Assembly (NCBI RefSeq): GCF_965363235.1
Contig: NC_134841.1
Span: forward strand, 64,253,078 to 64,317,077
Origin: Mytilus galloprovincialis
Lineage: Eukaryota > Mollusca > Bivalvia > Mytilida > Mytilidae
Direction of reading: 5' to 3'
DNA length: 64,000 nt
A model generated the notes under the pieces. It searched no databases. It was given only the letters and a program-made list of their open reading frames with translations, and was not told the DNA's origin. Position numbers and translations under genes: made by a program. How positions within the stretch are numbered: the first letter of the stretch is position 1; each line of letters starts with the position of its first letter. Positions 14,201 to 24,800 of the stretch are shown here, in pieces.

Positions 14201-16878
14201 ACCAAAACGAGTCATAGAATTACATATCCATAAGATAACGTAGTCACTGTAGTGAACATGTTCATACGTGGAAATGGTCATTTAATCTATAATTAGATCG
14301 ATACGGAACGATGGTATGCACATGTGGACAATAACGTATCAACTATTTAAACAATTACCATTTACCGGTCAACTTTTAGATAATGGATATTAGAATAAAA
14401 TTGAGAATGGAAATGGGGAATGTGTGAAAGAGACAACAACTCGACCATAGAAAAGACAACAGCAAAAGGTCACCAACAGGTGAATAAAATGTTCTTTCAA
14501 TCAGTGTATTGATTCTTAAGTATACAACATACCTGTCTTGCAATTACTGGCTGGATCCCATCCTGGCACACATTGACAAGTGTAGCTAGTACTGGTATCA
14601 TTACATGTGGCTCCGTTATGGCAAGGAAAAGAGAGGCACTGATCGTCTTGAGACAGACAAAACATTTATGAATTGACATTACTTATTTTCACGCTTCCAA
14701 AAACAAATTATTAAATGTCGAATAATGGAAGTCAAACATAGGTTGGCAAGTTCTCTGATATGTTGTGCAACTAGTGGTTTTGCATAAAAGTATATTTATA
14801 AATTTGAAAACTTTATATATTAAAGGTTGTCAATAATGTTATTTTTATGTATAAATAGTTTTGATTAATAAATTGAATTATGTTACACGTTGTATCAGCA
14901 CAAAACAGCTATCTTTAACAACCATTTGTTTTAATCCAAATCAGACAAATTTAATGTCATGTACACAAAAATCAAAATAATAAAGTCATGCAAACTGGCT
15001 ATTTACCTGAACATCCTAATTTGTAATGTGCTGGACAGGGTGTAGAAAGGTAACAAGCTTGTGTTGAAGTACAAGTATGACCCTGGTTACAATAATACTC
15101 CCGTGATTGCTCATTGTGCTCCTGAAAGCAATACATTTGTTTTTTGGTAATTCAAAATGGATAAATTCTCAAATGTTTCGTTCATGAGAGGATGTATTCT
15201 TATAATCATTAAAAAGAAAAGAACATAATTCTACGAGAAAGGATTCGTTGATAAGAAAGATTTATAAACCAATGTTTAGTTTTTACTTTATTGTTGAATT
15301 CAAATAGGAACAAACCTTTTGAAAAACATTTCTGAATAGCAATTATTTAACTGTTATAATCTGCCCCGCTTTTGTGCTGTCTAATTTTAAAGATATAAAT
15401 TTTTCAAGTAGATGACTAATGTATAAACTAAGGCTAACTAGTTAACCTATCAAATGCTTAAGTCATTACTTACCATACAGCTGTCTTTATTATTTTCACA
15501 ATAAAGCTCATTTGTATTGCAAGCGGGATCACTCCTTCTATTTCTAGTTGGAGATGTAAGGAACGAATAAGCTTCATGTCGTTGTATTTTCCATGGAGCT
15601 TCTACTTCAGCATAGTGTAAGTTCGATAATTCTACAAGGTAGTATATAAACATTAGCCAATATAATGTTTGCTTTTCTCAAATTGAGCCTTGACTATGAA
15701 TGTTTAGTTGAGTTGGGGTTTTTTTTAGTCGCCTTCGTACTATTTGGTTTGTATAGAAACCGACACTACTAAACCACACATCACGAAGATGAAACTTAAA
15801 TAGACATTGAAGTAAGTATTCCTGTTCGCTCAACATAGAAGCATGGATAAAAGGAAAATATGTTTTAAAAATAAAGGAACAACATTAAAAGAGGGCGAAA
15901 GATACCAGACGAACAGTCAAACTCATAATCGAAAACAAACTGACAACGCCATGGCTAAATAGTGAAAACGACAAACAGACAAAGAACAGTAGACAAGAAA
16001 CAACATAGAAAAATCAAGACTGAGCAACATTAACCCCACCAAAAACTGGGGGGAACTCAGGTGCTCCGGAAGGGTAAGCAGATCCTTCTCCACATGTGGC
16101 ATCCGTCGTGTTGCTCATGAATGTTATCACAAATCCGGTGAATAGTCTTATTCGGTAGGTCACAATGACATTTATGAAAAGGGAGGGGATTGTGGTTACA
16201 ACGTAAGAAACATATCAGATATCATATGTGAAACGGTTATTCCATATCGATCAACCAACTCGTGAAGGTGTCCGTAAAGTCTACGAAGGGATGATTTCAA
16301 CTTTACCATTAAAGTATACCTTTTTAAAGTCAATGGTTGGATAGATGTAAGATAGTTTACATATCGCTCAATATATGGAAAACTGTACTAGACAAGAGAT
16401 CGAGGATTTTGCAATTCTTGGACTGAGAATAATCATTAATACTTGATAGTAGTGTTTGAAAAAGAATTCAAACTTTTGTTGCAATTAAAAGTTTGAAAAG
16501 CATAAATTGTTCTTCTTCTCATGTTGTATGCAGTATATTACATTTGTTTCTCGTCTCTCGTTTAAGAAAAAGAATGATCGATTAAAAGAACAAATGTATC
16601 AAAAATATGCATGATACAAATTAAACATTGATTTATTTTGTTTAAAAACTTTACCTGTGCAGAATGATATAAACAAAAACATGTCCGTTAAATGTAAATC
16701 ATTGATATTTTTTTTTAAAGAAATTTAAACAAATACACAAGGATATGAAATTTACATTTGAAGTCATTATAAAGTATAATAACATACAATGTAATAATAT
16801 GTGAAATGGTGGTTATAACTGTAAAACAAACTTACCTATTAATAAAGTAAATATAAATGCGTAATATGATATGTACAT
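4680..16878 (-). CDS. Copy A: secreted 8-Cys / EGF / EGF / VWA / VWA protein, complete
   Basis: Eight coding exons read right to left: 16878-16836, 15631-15474, 15121-15007, 14646-14533, 13898-13785, 11224-10941, 6756-6483, 5263-4680. All have GT/AG borders and an open frame, giving about 561 residues. Order: signal peptide (MYISYYAFIF), propeptide ending RNRR before SDPAC, eight-cysteine module, an EGF starting DDQC, a calcium-type EGF starting DYNEC, VWA1 with MIDAS DTSAS, a TYT loop Thr and HDG, then VWA2 with degenerate LLDNNNN and SNG. The start is the only ATG in the first coding exon and lies just 3' of a TTTTTTCCGCAG acceptor, so a 5' non-coding exon is expected. The 4.2-kb intron between the VWA1 halves is swollen by retroelement debris. 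Likely an extracellular matrix, adhesion or recognition protein. The domain calls are firm; the role is inferred. Confidence 0.85.
5735..6012 (+). repeat. R1 dimer, two copies in tandem
   Basis: Two successive copies of the CGCCxGACGCGCGTTTCGTC core, spaced about 128 bp, each followed by AAGTACGAAGTTGAAGAGC. They lie in the last intron of copy A. Confidence 0.75.
6483..6756 (-). CDS. Copy A exon 7: second half of VWA1
   Basis: The 274-nt exon begins ATGCTTACAAG right after an AG acceptor and enters in phase 0, so this ATG is internal, not a start. It carries the third MIDAS motif as [11 protein letters not shown], then GIRILSVGIGQS and the C-terminal helix region ending HPECAG. It ends on the first base of a codon, as in copies C, D and E. 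Confidence 0.85.
7362..10625. mobile_element. Composite of broken reverse-transcriptase retroelement pieces inside a copy A intron
   Basis: Three blocks of the same element lie in mixed orientation: the 3' end in minus sense (about 7362-7683), an N-terminal part in plus sense (about 7684-8737) and the reverse-transcriptase core with an FRVIDDVL box followed by the C-terminal region (about 9638-10625, minus). The wording NIPAAPAYG and [10 protein letters not shown] marks the family, which I take to be Penelope-like; that class is uncertain. A diverged second copy of part of the plus block lies at about 9080-9185, and another repeat (about 9338-9655) abuts the core. The element is broken in many places and rearranged or nested; a fossil. 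Confidence 0.7.
9338..9655 (+). repeat. Dispersed repeat R2 (CTATAAAACCAGGTTTAATC family)
   Basis: Wording: TAAAACCAGGTTTAATCCAC, CTGTACCAAGTCAGGAATAT, GATTATGGACTTTCCG, CTCTAAGTTCAGTA. The copy at 39283-39602 (minus) is nearly the same over its whole length, so both are fairly recent. Probably the 3' part of another retroelement; class not determined. Confidence 0.65.
10941..11224 (-). CDS. Copy A exon 6: first half of VWA1, intact MIDAS
   Basis: The 284-nt exon encodes [18 protein letters not shown], giving the MIDAS DxSxS, and later EAATYTSIALRQARQ with the loop Thr. It enters in phase 1 and leaves in phase 0. It is the reference for recognising the 13-bp deletion and stop in the matching exon of copy C. 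Confidence 0.85.
11737..11806 (+). repeat. R1 fragment
   Basis: It starts AACTCATCATAGATACCAGG, then the GCCAGACGCGCGTTTCGTC core, and ends at GACTCATCAT. In a copy A intron. Confidence 0.65.
13107..13428 (+). mobile_element. 3' end fragment of the same retroelement family
   Basis: Plus-sense copy of the untranslated tail, from the GTCGTAACTACAATCCCC block to the terminal GTCCCTCTTTTA wording shared with the copies at 24.6, 39.9 and 45.6 kb. It lies in the copy A intron between EGF2 and VWA1. Strongly 5'-truncated fossil. Confidence 0.65.
15887..16312 (-). mobile_element. 3' end fragment of the same retroelement family
   Basis: Minus-sense tail plus the last part of the coding region, located in the first coding intron of copy A. 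It begins at the shared AGAGGG-type terminus and runs to the region encoding the C-terminus. Broken, 5'-truncated. Confidence 0.65.
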
Positions 16879-18807
16879 GATGTAGCTGCGGAAAAAATAA
16901 TGATCTCTTTCACACCAATACTTCTCAAATGGATAAGATTTAATGTGCATAAGCATTAAATCAAAGTTTCAATTTTATTGACTCTTGAGACTTGAAAGAT
17001 AAATATTTAAACTACTCAAATATACTAAATAAACCGATAAAAATGAACTTGAATAAGTTTTAAACGCTTCTGTATGGTAGATACAATTTACAATTTGAAC
17101 TTGAGTCGCCAAATCAAATTTGATTATGATTCTATTGCAAAAAGTTAAATCACAAAAATACTGAACTCAGAGGAAAATCAAATTGGAAAGTCCCTAATCA
17201 CATGGTAAAATCAAATGACAAAACACATAAAAAACGAGTGATTTTCTTCTTTTTTTTTTTTGTTTAATTGCATAGACCAGTTTCTTTCAATGATTTGTAA
17301 GATGAGATTTTTCGTTGTGTTTGTTTTTGACTAAATGTAGGTATGTCCTTTCTATTAAGCTTTCTGCTTTTCTACATTTGGACATAAAAAACCCACAAAA
17401 ACAACAAACGCAAATAAAGGTTTTGATGTCAGATGTAAATTACTTGAATTAAGGAACTGAAATCGATTAATAACATGAAATTTTACTTCAAAATTCTCAT
17501 TTGGAGATTTACTATCTCCTCAGTGATGATCGAGTCTATAATATTTTAAACCTAAAAACCGAACAAAAAAACGTTGAAAAGCTAATAAAAAGGGTCAAAA
17601 ATATATCCAAACAATAACAAAGAATCAGAATAAGTAAACTTTCTATAGAGGTAATCGTAATACATTAACGAACGGGTAGTACGACGAATGCCACTATTAA
17701 AGTGAGAATTATCTCTGAGTTAACACTCAGTTTTTAATGAAGTTAGTGTTGCTTAATCTTTTTTTGTGTATCATGGTTTGATAATTTATATTTGTCTGTT
17801 CGTTGTCTGTCATTTTGTCCATGGTGTTAATTGTTAAAATCAAACTAATGTTGCTTGATTTCTCTCCCCTGGTATCTACTGTCTCTTTAGAAATGTGATT
17901 ATAAAACAAATTAAAACTTGTATTCCAACTTACATAGTTTGAAGGTTACAAAAAAATAACCAAAAAAATATCGAACTATAAGGAAAAATCAAAACGGAAG
18001 AACACATATCCAGTGGCAAAATCAAAATTAAACACAAAGAAAAACAACTTTAAAAATTTGTATTCTTGAAATGGGACAAGCATTTTCTAAGCTCACTAAG
18101 AATATTTTGTATACAATTCTTTACAGCTAGTAACTAAAATTTCATCGTTAAACTCGCCCCCTTAATAAGGAAGTACTTCATTCTATATCATATTTACCTA
18201 TTGCCATTTGCAACTTACTGCTCAACACGTATACAATAAAACAATATGCTCTTGTAGTACAAATAATTAAAAACCACGAGTTATTGACTGCTATAAAGAT
18301 TAAAAAGGTATACATAAAGTATATTGTATATATAGCTCTGATTGTCCACTTTCTTTCGGTACGTCAAATGTAAATTCGAATGTTTATCCAACTTTTAATG
18401 TACAAAAAAATCATAAAATAGGCTATAGTTGTAAATGAAAGGCATTTTGAAATCAACCAGTATGAATGAATCTATATATATAGTTTTAAATGATATCTTT
18501 TTTTCCGTTATGATCTATAAACCCAGAAGATCAATGACCTAATATCATTGTACCAGAGAACAGTTTGTAAAGACCAGCACTGTACAAAACACATGACGAA
18601 GTTACAATTTGACTTTTGTTAAGTCCCTTGAATTCGAAAAACAAAAAGTATTATAACCAGTACACTGGCATACTAATTATGAAATATTTCTAAAGAATGC
18701 ACATGTACATAATTAAAGTATCATACAGTATCATGCAGTATACATAGAGTTACTTTGAACTAAGATCTTAGAACTGAGCTGGGTGAATTATAATCTTTAC
18801 TTTTAAG
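16879..18807. other. 5' flank of copy A
   Basis: A 5' non-coding exon and promoter of copy A are expected here because the ATG exon is preceded by an acceptor, but I could not pick a donor with confidence. Contains R2 fragments at 17150-17245 and, very decayed, about 17940-18030. Confidence 0.4.
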
Positions 18808-19334
18808 CCTCGGTCACACCTTACCGGATAGCACGAACGGACGCCTAACGTATGAAAATAAAAGTTGTCTGTTGACAAAATTGTTATCCATTAGGGGTCC
18901 GTTGATGTACTGACCAAATAAAACGGACGTGTAACGAATGTATAACGGACACACAGCGGATATGCAACGTTCGAGAAACGGAAACGTACCGGACAGAACG
19001 GATGTCAAACGTACATCTAACGGACGATTACCGCATAAAACGGACACCTAACGGAAGCGTACCGGATAAAACGGATAAACAAGATATACGGAAAAATTAA
19101 AGGCGACTACAATAATACATGTAAATCGCATAGATATTCAAAATGTTTCTGTGTAACTGGTTTTGGTTTGTTCTTCAAAATGCCACCAAAGGGCAGTTTT
19201 ACACGTGTTACACGTCCGTTTTATTTGGTCAGTACATCAACGGACCCCTAATGGATAACAATTTTGTCAACGGACAACTTTTATTTTCTTCTGTTAGACG
19301 TCCGTTCGTGCTATCCGGTAAAGTGTGACCGAGG
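18808..19334. mobile_element. Foldback DNA element with ~125-bp inverted arms
   Basis: The left arm starts CCTCGGTCACACCTTACCGG; the right arm, read in reverse, starts CCTCGGTCACACTTTACCGG and follows it for about 125 bp through ATCCATTAGGGGTCCGTTG to ACGGACGTGTAAC. The middle is rich in short AACGGAC-type repeats. No transposase; a non-autonomous foldback or MITE-type element. Confidence 0.85.
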
Positions 19335-19439
19335 TTTTACATACGAAAATCAATAAAAAAGGGGATATATCATATTAATTGTATTATCAAATTACTGTAT
19401 TGTGAGATTGTTTGACTTTACTACAACTATTTTGATTTT

Positions 19440-19517
19440 AGCGTCACTGATGAGTCTTATGTAGAAGAAACGCGCGTCTGGCGTATTTAATTATAATCCT
19501 GGTACCTTTGATAACTA
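19440..19517 (-). repeat. R1 copy cutting into the decayed VWA exon
   Basis: Reverse-oriented R1 from GCGTCACTGATGAGTC to the terminal CCTTTGATAACTATTGTAA. The copy B VWA remnant begins directly after it. Confidence 0.7.
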
Positions 19518-19529
19518 TTGTAAGCATAT

Positions 19530-19696
19530 ATGTTTGTGCAATCGACTGTCAAACTGTAACATAAATATTGCGTTCAACCATCGCCGTAATTACCCTAGTC
19601 TGCCTTAAAGCATCATTCCAGTATTCTACTAGGCTATCATTTGTTTGACGATGTAGCTGGTTGTTCCATGTGATCCCAAAAGAAAATTGTTGTCAT
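19530..19696 (-). pseudogene. Decayed VWA1 second-half exon (remnant of copy B)
   Basis: On the minus strand this stretch aligns by eye with exon 7 of copies A, C and D. Shared blocks are GCAATCGACTGTC, the segment around TTCCATGTGATCCCA and the acceptor context ending GTCATCTG (forward). No useful frame remains. Its 3' part is missing: the match stops where a copy of the ~150-bp dispersed repeat (about 19440-19517, reverse) begins, so that insertion or a linked deletion removed the rest of the exon. It lies between copies A and B, where the VWA exons of B should be. Confidence 0.65.
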
Positions 19697-19708
19697 CTGA
19701 AACAAAAA

Positions 19709-20003
19709 TCAAGAATATTTAATATATACCACATATAAATACTCATTGACATCTTTAAAGATATTTCGCCCAGTCTTTAAAAAAAGTATGGGGTCAATAT
19801 CACATTCATCTATTTCACACCAGGGCCATTTAAAACAAAAATCATCCAATTTCTGCGGTTTTGATAGTGTTTCTGTTGTCCAGTCTTTAGGTTTTTTATA
19901 TCGTGTTTTGTATATTTGTATTTGTCTATTAATCGCTTTTTCCAATTGCGTTGTCAACTTGTCGTCGACTAATGCGTTTGAATATCCCTTTGATATTTAT
20001 TCT
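19709..20003 (-). other. Unrecognised coding-like open stretch
   Basis: A frame open for about 97 codons, without an obvious ATG, reads for example KKPKDWTTETLSKPQKLDDF and FCFKWPWCEIDECDIDPI. The composition (W, C, charged residues) looks more like real coding sequence than translated AT-rich noise. It is adjacent to the decayed VWA exon and could be an exon or gene fragment carried in by a mobile element. I do not recognise the protein. Confidence 0.3.
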
Positions 20004-20694
20004 ATTCTATTGTAAATAATGAAGATATATCATTTTTTTTAAATATAATTTGAATAATGCAGGTCAAGGGTGTTGTTTCGTGTAAAATTTTACAAACTTA
20101 CAACTACAGTGTGGTCAATACGTCCGTTGTTGTTTGCCATATAACAACTCACAATTTCAAAACCGATGGAGCATCCAAAAATAGCATGACAACTGAAAAA
20201 TCATATTGATAAAGATGTTCATGTAGTGATAATTCATTATGCAAATATTGTTATTAGTCATTATCTTAACCTCAAAATCTCACCTTATAAAAAGTCAAAA
20301 TTAAATTTTTTCCGGGAAAAACAGACTTACAACTAATTCGTCAAAATCCAGTTGACTATACGCATGCTCATCTATGTTTCTATTAACAATCTCAGTACAA
20401 CTCCCAACATTTGTTTAGTTTACATTCATGAATATAATTATAAATCAATCATGCTATTTAAGAACAAGCAAAAATAACCTTAAAAAAGACCAATCTGACA
20501 GGAATATAAGTAAACAAACTACGAAGTTCTATATAAAACATCAGTATATGAAGGTGAATAATTGTTTAAAATAATGATGAGAACTCATAAAAAAGTGTTT
20601 TTACCTGACAAACATAATTATGTTCGGAACGTTTTATGACTGCTGTATCCCTATTTTTGACAGTTTTTCCTATTATGTCGAGGTTTTTTTTTAA

Positions 20695-20942
20695 TTCACG
20701 CATCGTTGTCAATAAGACGGAATTTGATGCGACTGTCTTACAAGTGAGACTTTTAACTAGCTATAAAACCAGGTTAAATCCTCAATTTTCTACATAAGAA
20801 AACGCTTGTACCAAAGCAGGATTATGACAGTTGTTATCCATTCGTTTTATGTGTTTGAGCTTTTGATTTTGCCATTGGATTAGGGACTTTCCGTTTTGAA
20901 TCTTCCTCGGAGTTAAGCTTTTTTGTGATTTAACTTTTTACA
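20695..20942 (+). repeat. R2 copy
   Basis: TAGCTATAAAACCAGGTTAA and TTAGGGACTTTCCG mark an R2 copy in the decayed 3' region of copy B. Confidence 0.6.
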
Positions 20943-20999
20943 CATATTTGTGATTAATTTTTTTAATCTATGTATTTTTGTAGTATAACAATCGTCTCC

Positions 21000-21040
21000 C
21001 CATTGTAAACCGACATTGCATTCGTCATAGTTATAATATA
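21000..21040 (-). pseudogene. Possible remnant of a second-EGF exon in copy B
   Basis: The minus strand reads TATGACGAATGCAATGTC, like the DYDEC start of the EGF exon of copy E, but the rest of the domain is not recognisable. Weak; could be chance. Confidence 0.2.
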
Positions 21041-21760
21041 ATACATACCTTACATATCTTTTGAGATAAATGAAATTACATAACATAACAATCATAAGCA
21101 TATCAATTATATACGCAATATTGAAATTCAAATTAAAAACTTGGCTTTACAATGTTAGAATTTTATGAAATGCATCTACAAAATACAGAAAAAAACCAAG
21201 TTAATGATCGAAATTAATTATAATGATTAAAAACAAAAACAAAAAACATAATTAACCTCTACAAATCTAAGTATTACGGAAACTTAAGACTATTGAAGAA
21301 AGTTTATTTTAATGTTTTTATAATAATTTACATTTCATAAAACATACATTTTATACATATTTTAATATATTCTCAATGTTAGTGATATTTAAAGCTATAT
21401 AGAATATTAACAGGCGTATTGCATGGGAAAACAATATATGTGACATACGTTCTATTTATATAGTGTAAAACCAGAAAGGTGACGCATTAATTAGTAAAGC
21501 AAACTGAATATTTAAAGTATAACATATAAACATTTAAAACAGTGTACATTCATGTATGTGTATATCTGAAAGCAATACAAAATTTGATATATTTGAATAG
21601 GTACTTCAATGTGATAAAGTTTTCAGATTCAACAAATATTTAGACATCACACTATGAACATATGGACAATCGTTATTTTTATTTTAAATTCTATAAATAT
21701 CAAACTTAAATTAATCTTTTGTTTTACATATATAAGTATTTTCTTTTACTTTCAACATAC

Positions 21761-21874
21761 CTGTTTGGCAATTATTTCCTGCATACCCAGACGAACAGGA
21801 ACAGTTGTAGGTATTGAATAAGTCTGAGCAGACACCACCATTTTGACACGGGTTCGATGAACATTCATTTATTT
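21761..21874 (-). CDS. Copy B EGF exon of the copy-E type
   Basis: The 114-nt exon encodes [16 protein letters not shown] and onward, six cysteines, ending NNCQT. The equivalent exon in A, C and D reads DxNECQVVPCLNGGSC. The SSNPCQN wording is close to the copy E exons at 60743-60856 and 60113-60226. Copy B has therefore kept, or received by exchange, an EGF of the older type. Confidence 0.75.
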
Positions 21875-24800
21875 CTGTGATAAGTTTGAAGTGAAAAATT
21901 ATGTAATTTATTTAATGCTTAGAATGGGAATGTTGGTATTGGTGTGTAAAATCTGCTAAGTTGATCACAAGCTTACTCAAGTTCAAAAGTGTGTGAGTAC
22001 AAAGTCACCTTTGATCGATAAACATAGGACAAATTGAGGTTCAAACCAAAACTAAATAAAAAGCGAGACTAGGTGCATCGACAAACTAATTCTTCAAATA
22101 AAAAAATTCTCAGTGATTGTATATAATAATAACATTTGACAGGTAGCACTCTCTGAAACTGTCTCTTAGGATAGATAGTAAGGCCTATGTGAATTATTTG
22201 TACCTTAAATTACCTACCCATAGCAAATGGAGTCATTCCAACCCAGCCCGGAACGCGACATCTCAATCAAAAATTCGTTAATAGAAAACCCTACCTGAAG
22301 CACAGTTTGTCGCTGGATCCCAGCCTGGAACACATTGACAGTTATAGCTAGTACTTGTGTCTTCACACGTGGCTCCGTTGTGACAAGGAAAAGAGAGGCA
22401 TTGGTCGTCTAATGATATAAGAAATACACGTATTTATTATAAATAAACTCACCATAGATACCAGGATTAAAATTTATATATACGCCAGACGCGCGTTTTA
22501 TATTAAAAATTACTTTATGAACAAAAAGGTATATGTCAAGGAGACAGCAATACACCGATGGGAGCTAGAGTAAACAAAAGATAAACTAATATTCACTCAT
22601 CGAGCCGTATCAAAGTTCGGGCATATGACAGGAACTAAAATTATCTGGGTTTAAATTGAGGCACCATTTGTTTACTGATGATAGAATTATCCATCAGAAA
22701 AAAAAAGCGAACGATTCCAAAATGATTTTCAAACACAGTCAAAGTCAATCTGACAACACCACGGCAAAAACAGGAAAACGACGAAAAGACAAACAACAGT
22801 CTACAAAAAACAACATACAAAACATAAACCTGATCGTGTACCCCATTTAGACACGGTGTTTGTATGAAGTGCTACGAGCAGATGCGAAGACGCTGCTTCA
22901 AATCTAGCACCCGCAATGTTGCTCATGTACAAATTCGGTACACATTCTGCAATGTCACATGGGAAGGTACAAATCAAAGCTACAAGTAGCAAGACCGGAT
23001 GCGACAACAAAGTTAGCGGCTTGTGCTATTCATTCATCGCAAGCCATGCAAATCTACACTAGAAAAATGTCACAATCGGAATATGGCAATGCCAATAACG
23101 TTACAGATCAGACGACCCTACTGGTAACTTAAAATCGTGGACTGCGGAAACATGTCGCTTATGAGTTTTGACGCTGAACAAGGTCAACGACGAATTCGTA
23201 GTGTTTTCCATAAATACCTCATTACGATATTTCGTATAACCGTCTTTTACTGTAGATAATTTGTGGTAAAAGTTTAGAAAGATGTGTAATGGAACATTCT
23301 ACCAACTACGGCAGATTTTCATCGTCGTTAGAGTTAAGAAGTATGATCGTTGGGCATAGTACATTTAACCAGCAGAGACACCGTAATACTGGGAATGAAT
23401 TTAGGCAACAGGTGTTTACAGATGTTCAAATCACATAATTCCATAACGGAGAATAAAAAAAGGTAAAAAAAAAAAAAAAAAAGAAAGTAAGATGGAATTG
23501 CATTAACTGTTATGAAAAGGAAATTCCTTCTTTTGTTACTGTCAAAATTTCTAAAAAAAAAATGTTTGTTTTATTTGACCATTTTTTCCACTAAAACATA
23601 GCAACAGTTATTACCTGAACAGGATAATGTGTAATGTGCTGGACAAGGTGTAGAAAGGTAACAAGCTTGTGTTGCAAGACAAGTATGACCCAGGCCACAA
23701 TAATGCTCCCGTGGTTGTTCGTTGTGCATCTGAAAAAAATAATTGTTCATTGCATTTCAGATATCGTTTGTATATTATATGTTTTGTTAAGATCACAACA
23801 TGATCAAGACAATAAATAGTGAAAAGACAGATAAATTATTCAAATAACATAAATCTGTGAGTTGTAAACCAATGTTCAATAACTACTACAACTCTTTCAG
23901 TCTTTGATTGATTTTTTTATTTATACATAAATTGTCGATGAGAAAATTTACTAAATGTTTTGACTAGTTCGAAATATCAAAAAACCTGTTGTAATATTCT
24001 TTATAGTAAACCAGAAACCTATTATTGTCCATTTGACTTCTATTTCTAAGTAGCAACATTCCAGCAGCACCTGCATACGGGGTATATATCTCCCAATTGA
24101 TACGATATTCCCGTGCTTGCATTTCCTATCATGATTTTCTTGATAGAGAGTTACTGCTCACAAGGAAGCTATTAAACCAAGAGTTCCAAATGGTGAAGTT
24201 GAAATCATCCCTTCGTAAATTTTACGGACGCCATCACGAGTTGGTTGACCGTTATGGAATAACCGTTTCACAAATGATATCGGATATGTTCCTTACGTCG
24301 TAACTACAATCCCCTTCCCTTTCATGAATGTGACCTACCGAATAAGACTATTTACCGGATTTGTAATCACATAAGCAACACGACGGGTGCCACATGTGGA
24401 GCAGGATCTGCTTACCCTTCCGGAGCACCTGAGATCACCCCTAGTTTTTGGTGGGGTTCGTGTTGTTTATTCTTTAGTTTTCTATGTTGTGTCATGTGTA
24501 CTATAGTTTTTCTGTTTGTCTTTTTCATTTTTGGCCATGGCGTTGTCAGTTTGTTTTAGATTTATGAGTTTGACTCTCCCTTTGGTATCTTTCGTCCCTC
24601 TTTTAAATTAACTGTTTACAAAATTTTGAATTTTTTGTAATACTAAGGCTTTTCTACCTCAGGCATAGATTACCTTAGCTGTATTTGGAAACACTTTTAG
24701 GAATTTTGGATCTCTATGCTCTTCAACTTCGTACTTTATTTGGCTTTTTTTACTTTTTTGGATTCGAGCGTCATTGATGAGTCTTTTGTAGACGAAACGC

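Noticed and set aside
14497-14679. Minus-strand frame of 60 codons over the copy A EGF exon
   Set aside because: Out of frame with the EGF; the correct frame gives DDQC...CNDTSTSYTCQC with splice sites on both sides.
18814-19328. Two open frames sharing the wording SVLFGQYINGPLMDNNFVN on opposite strands
   Set aside because: They are the two inverted arms of the foldback element read in the same sense; the similarity is that of the repeat, not of a protein.
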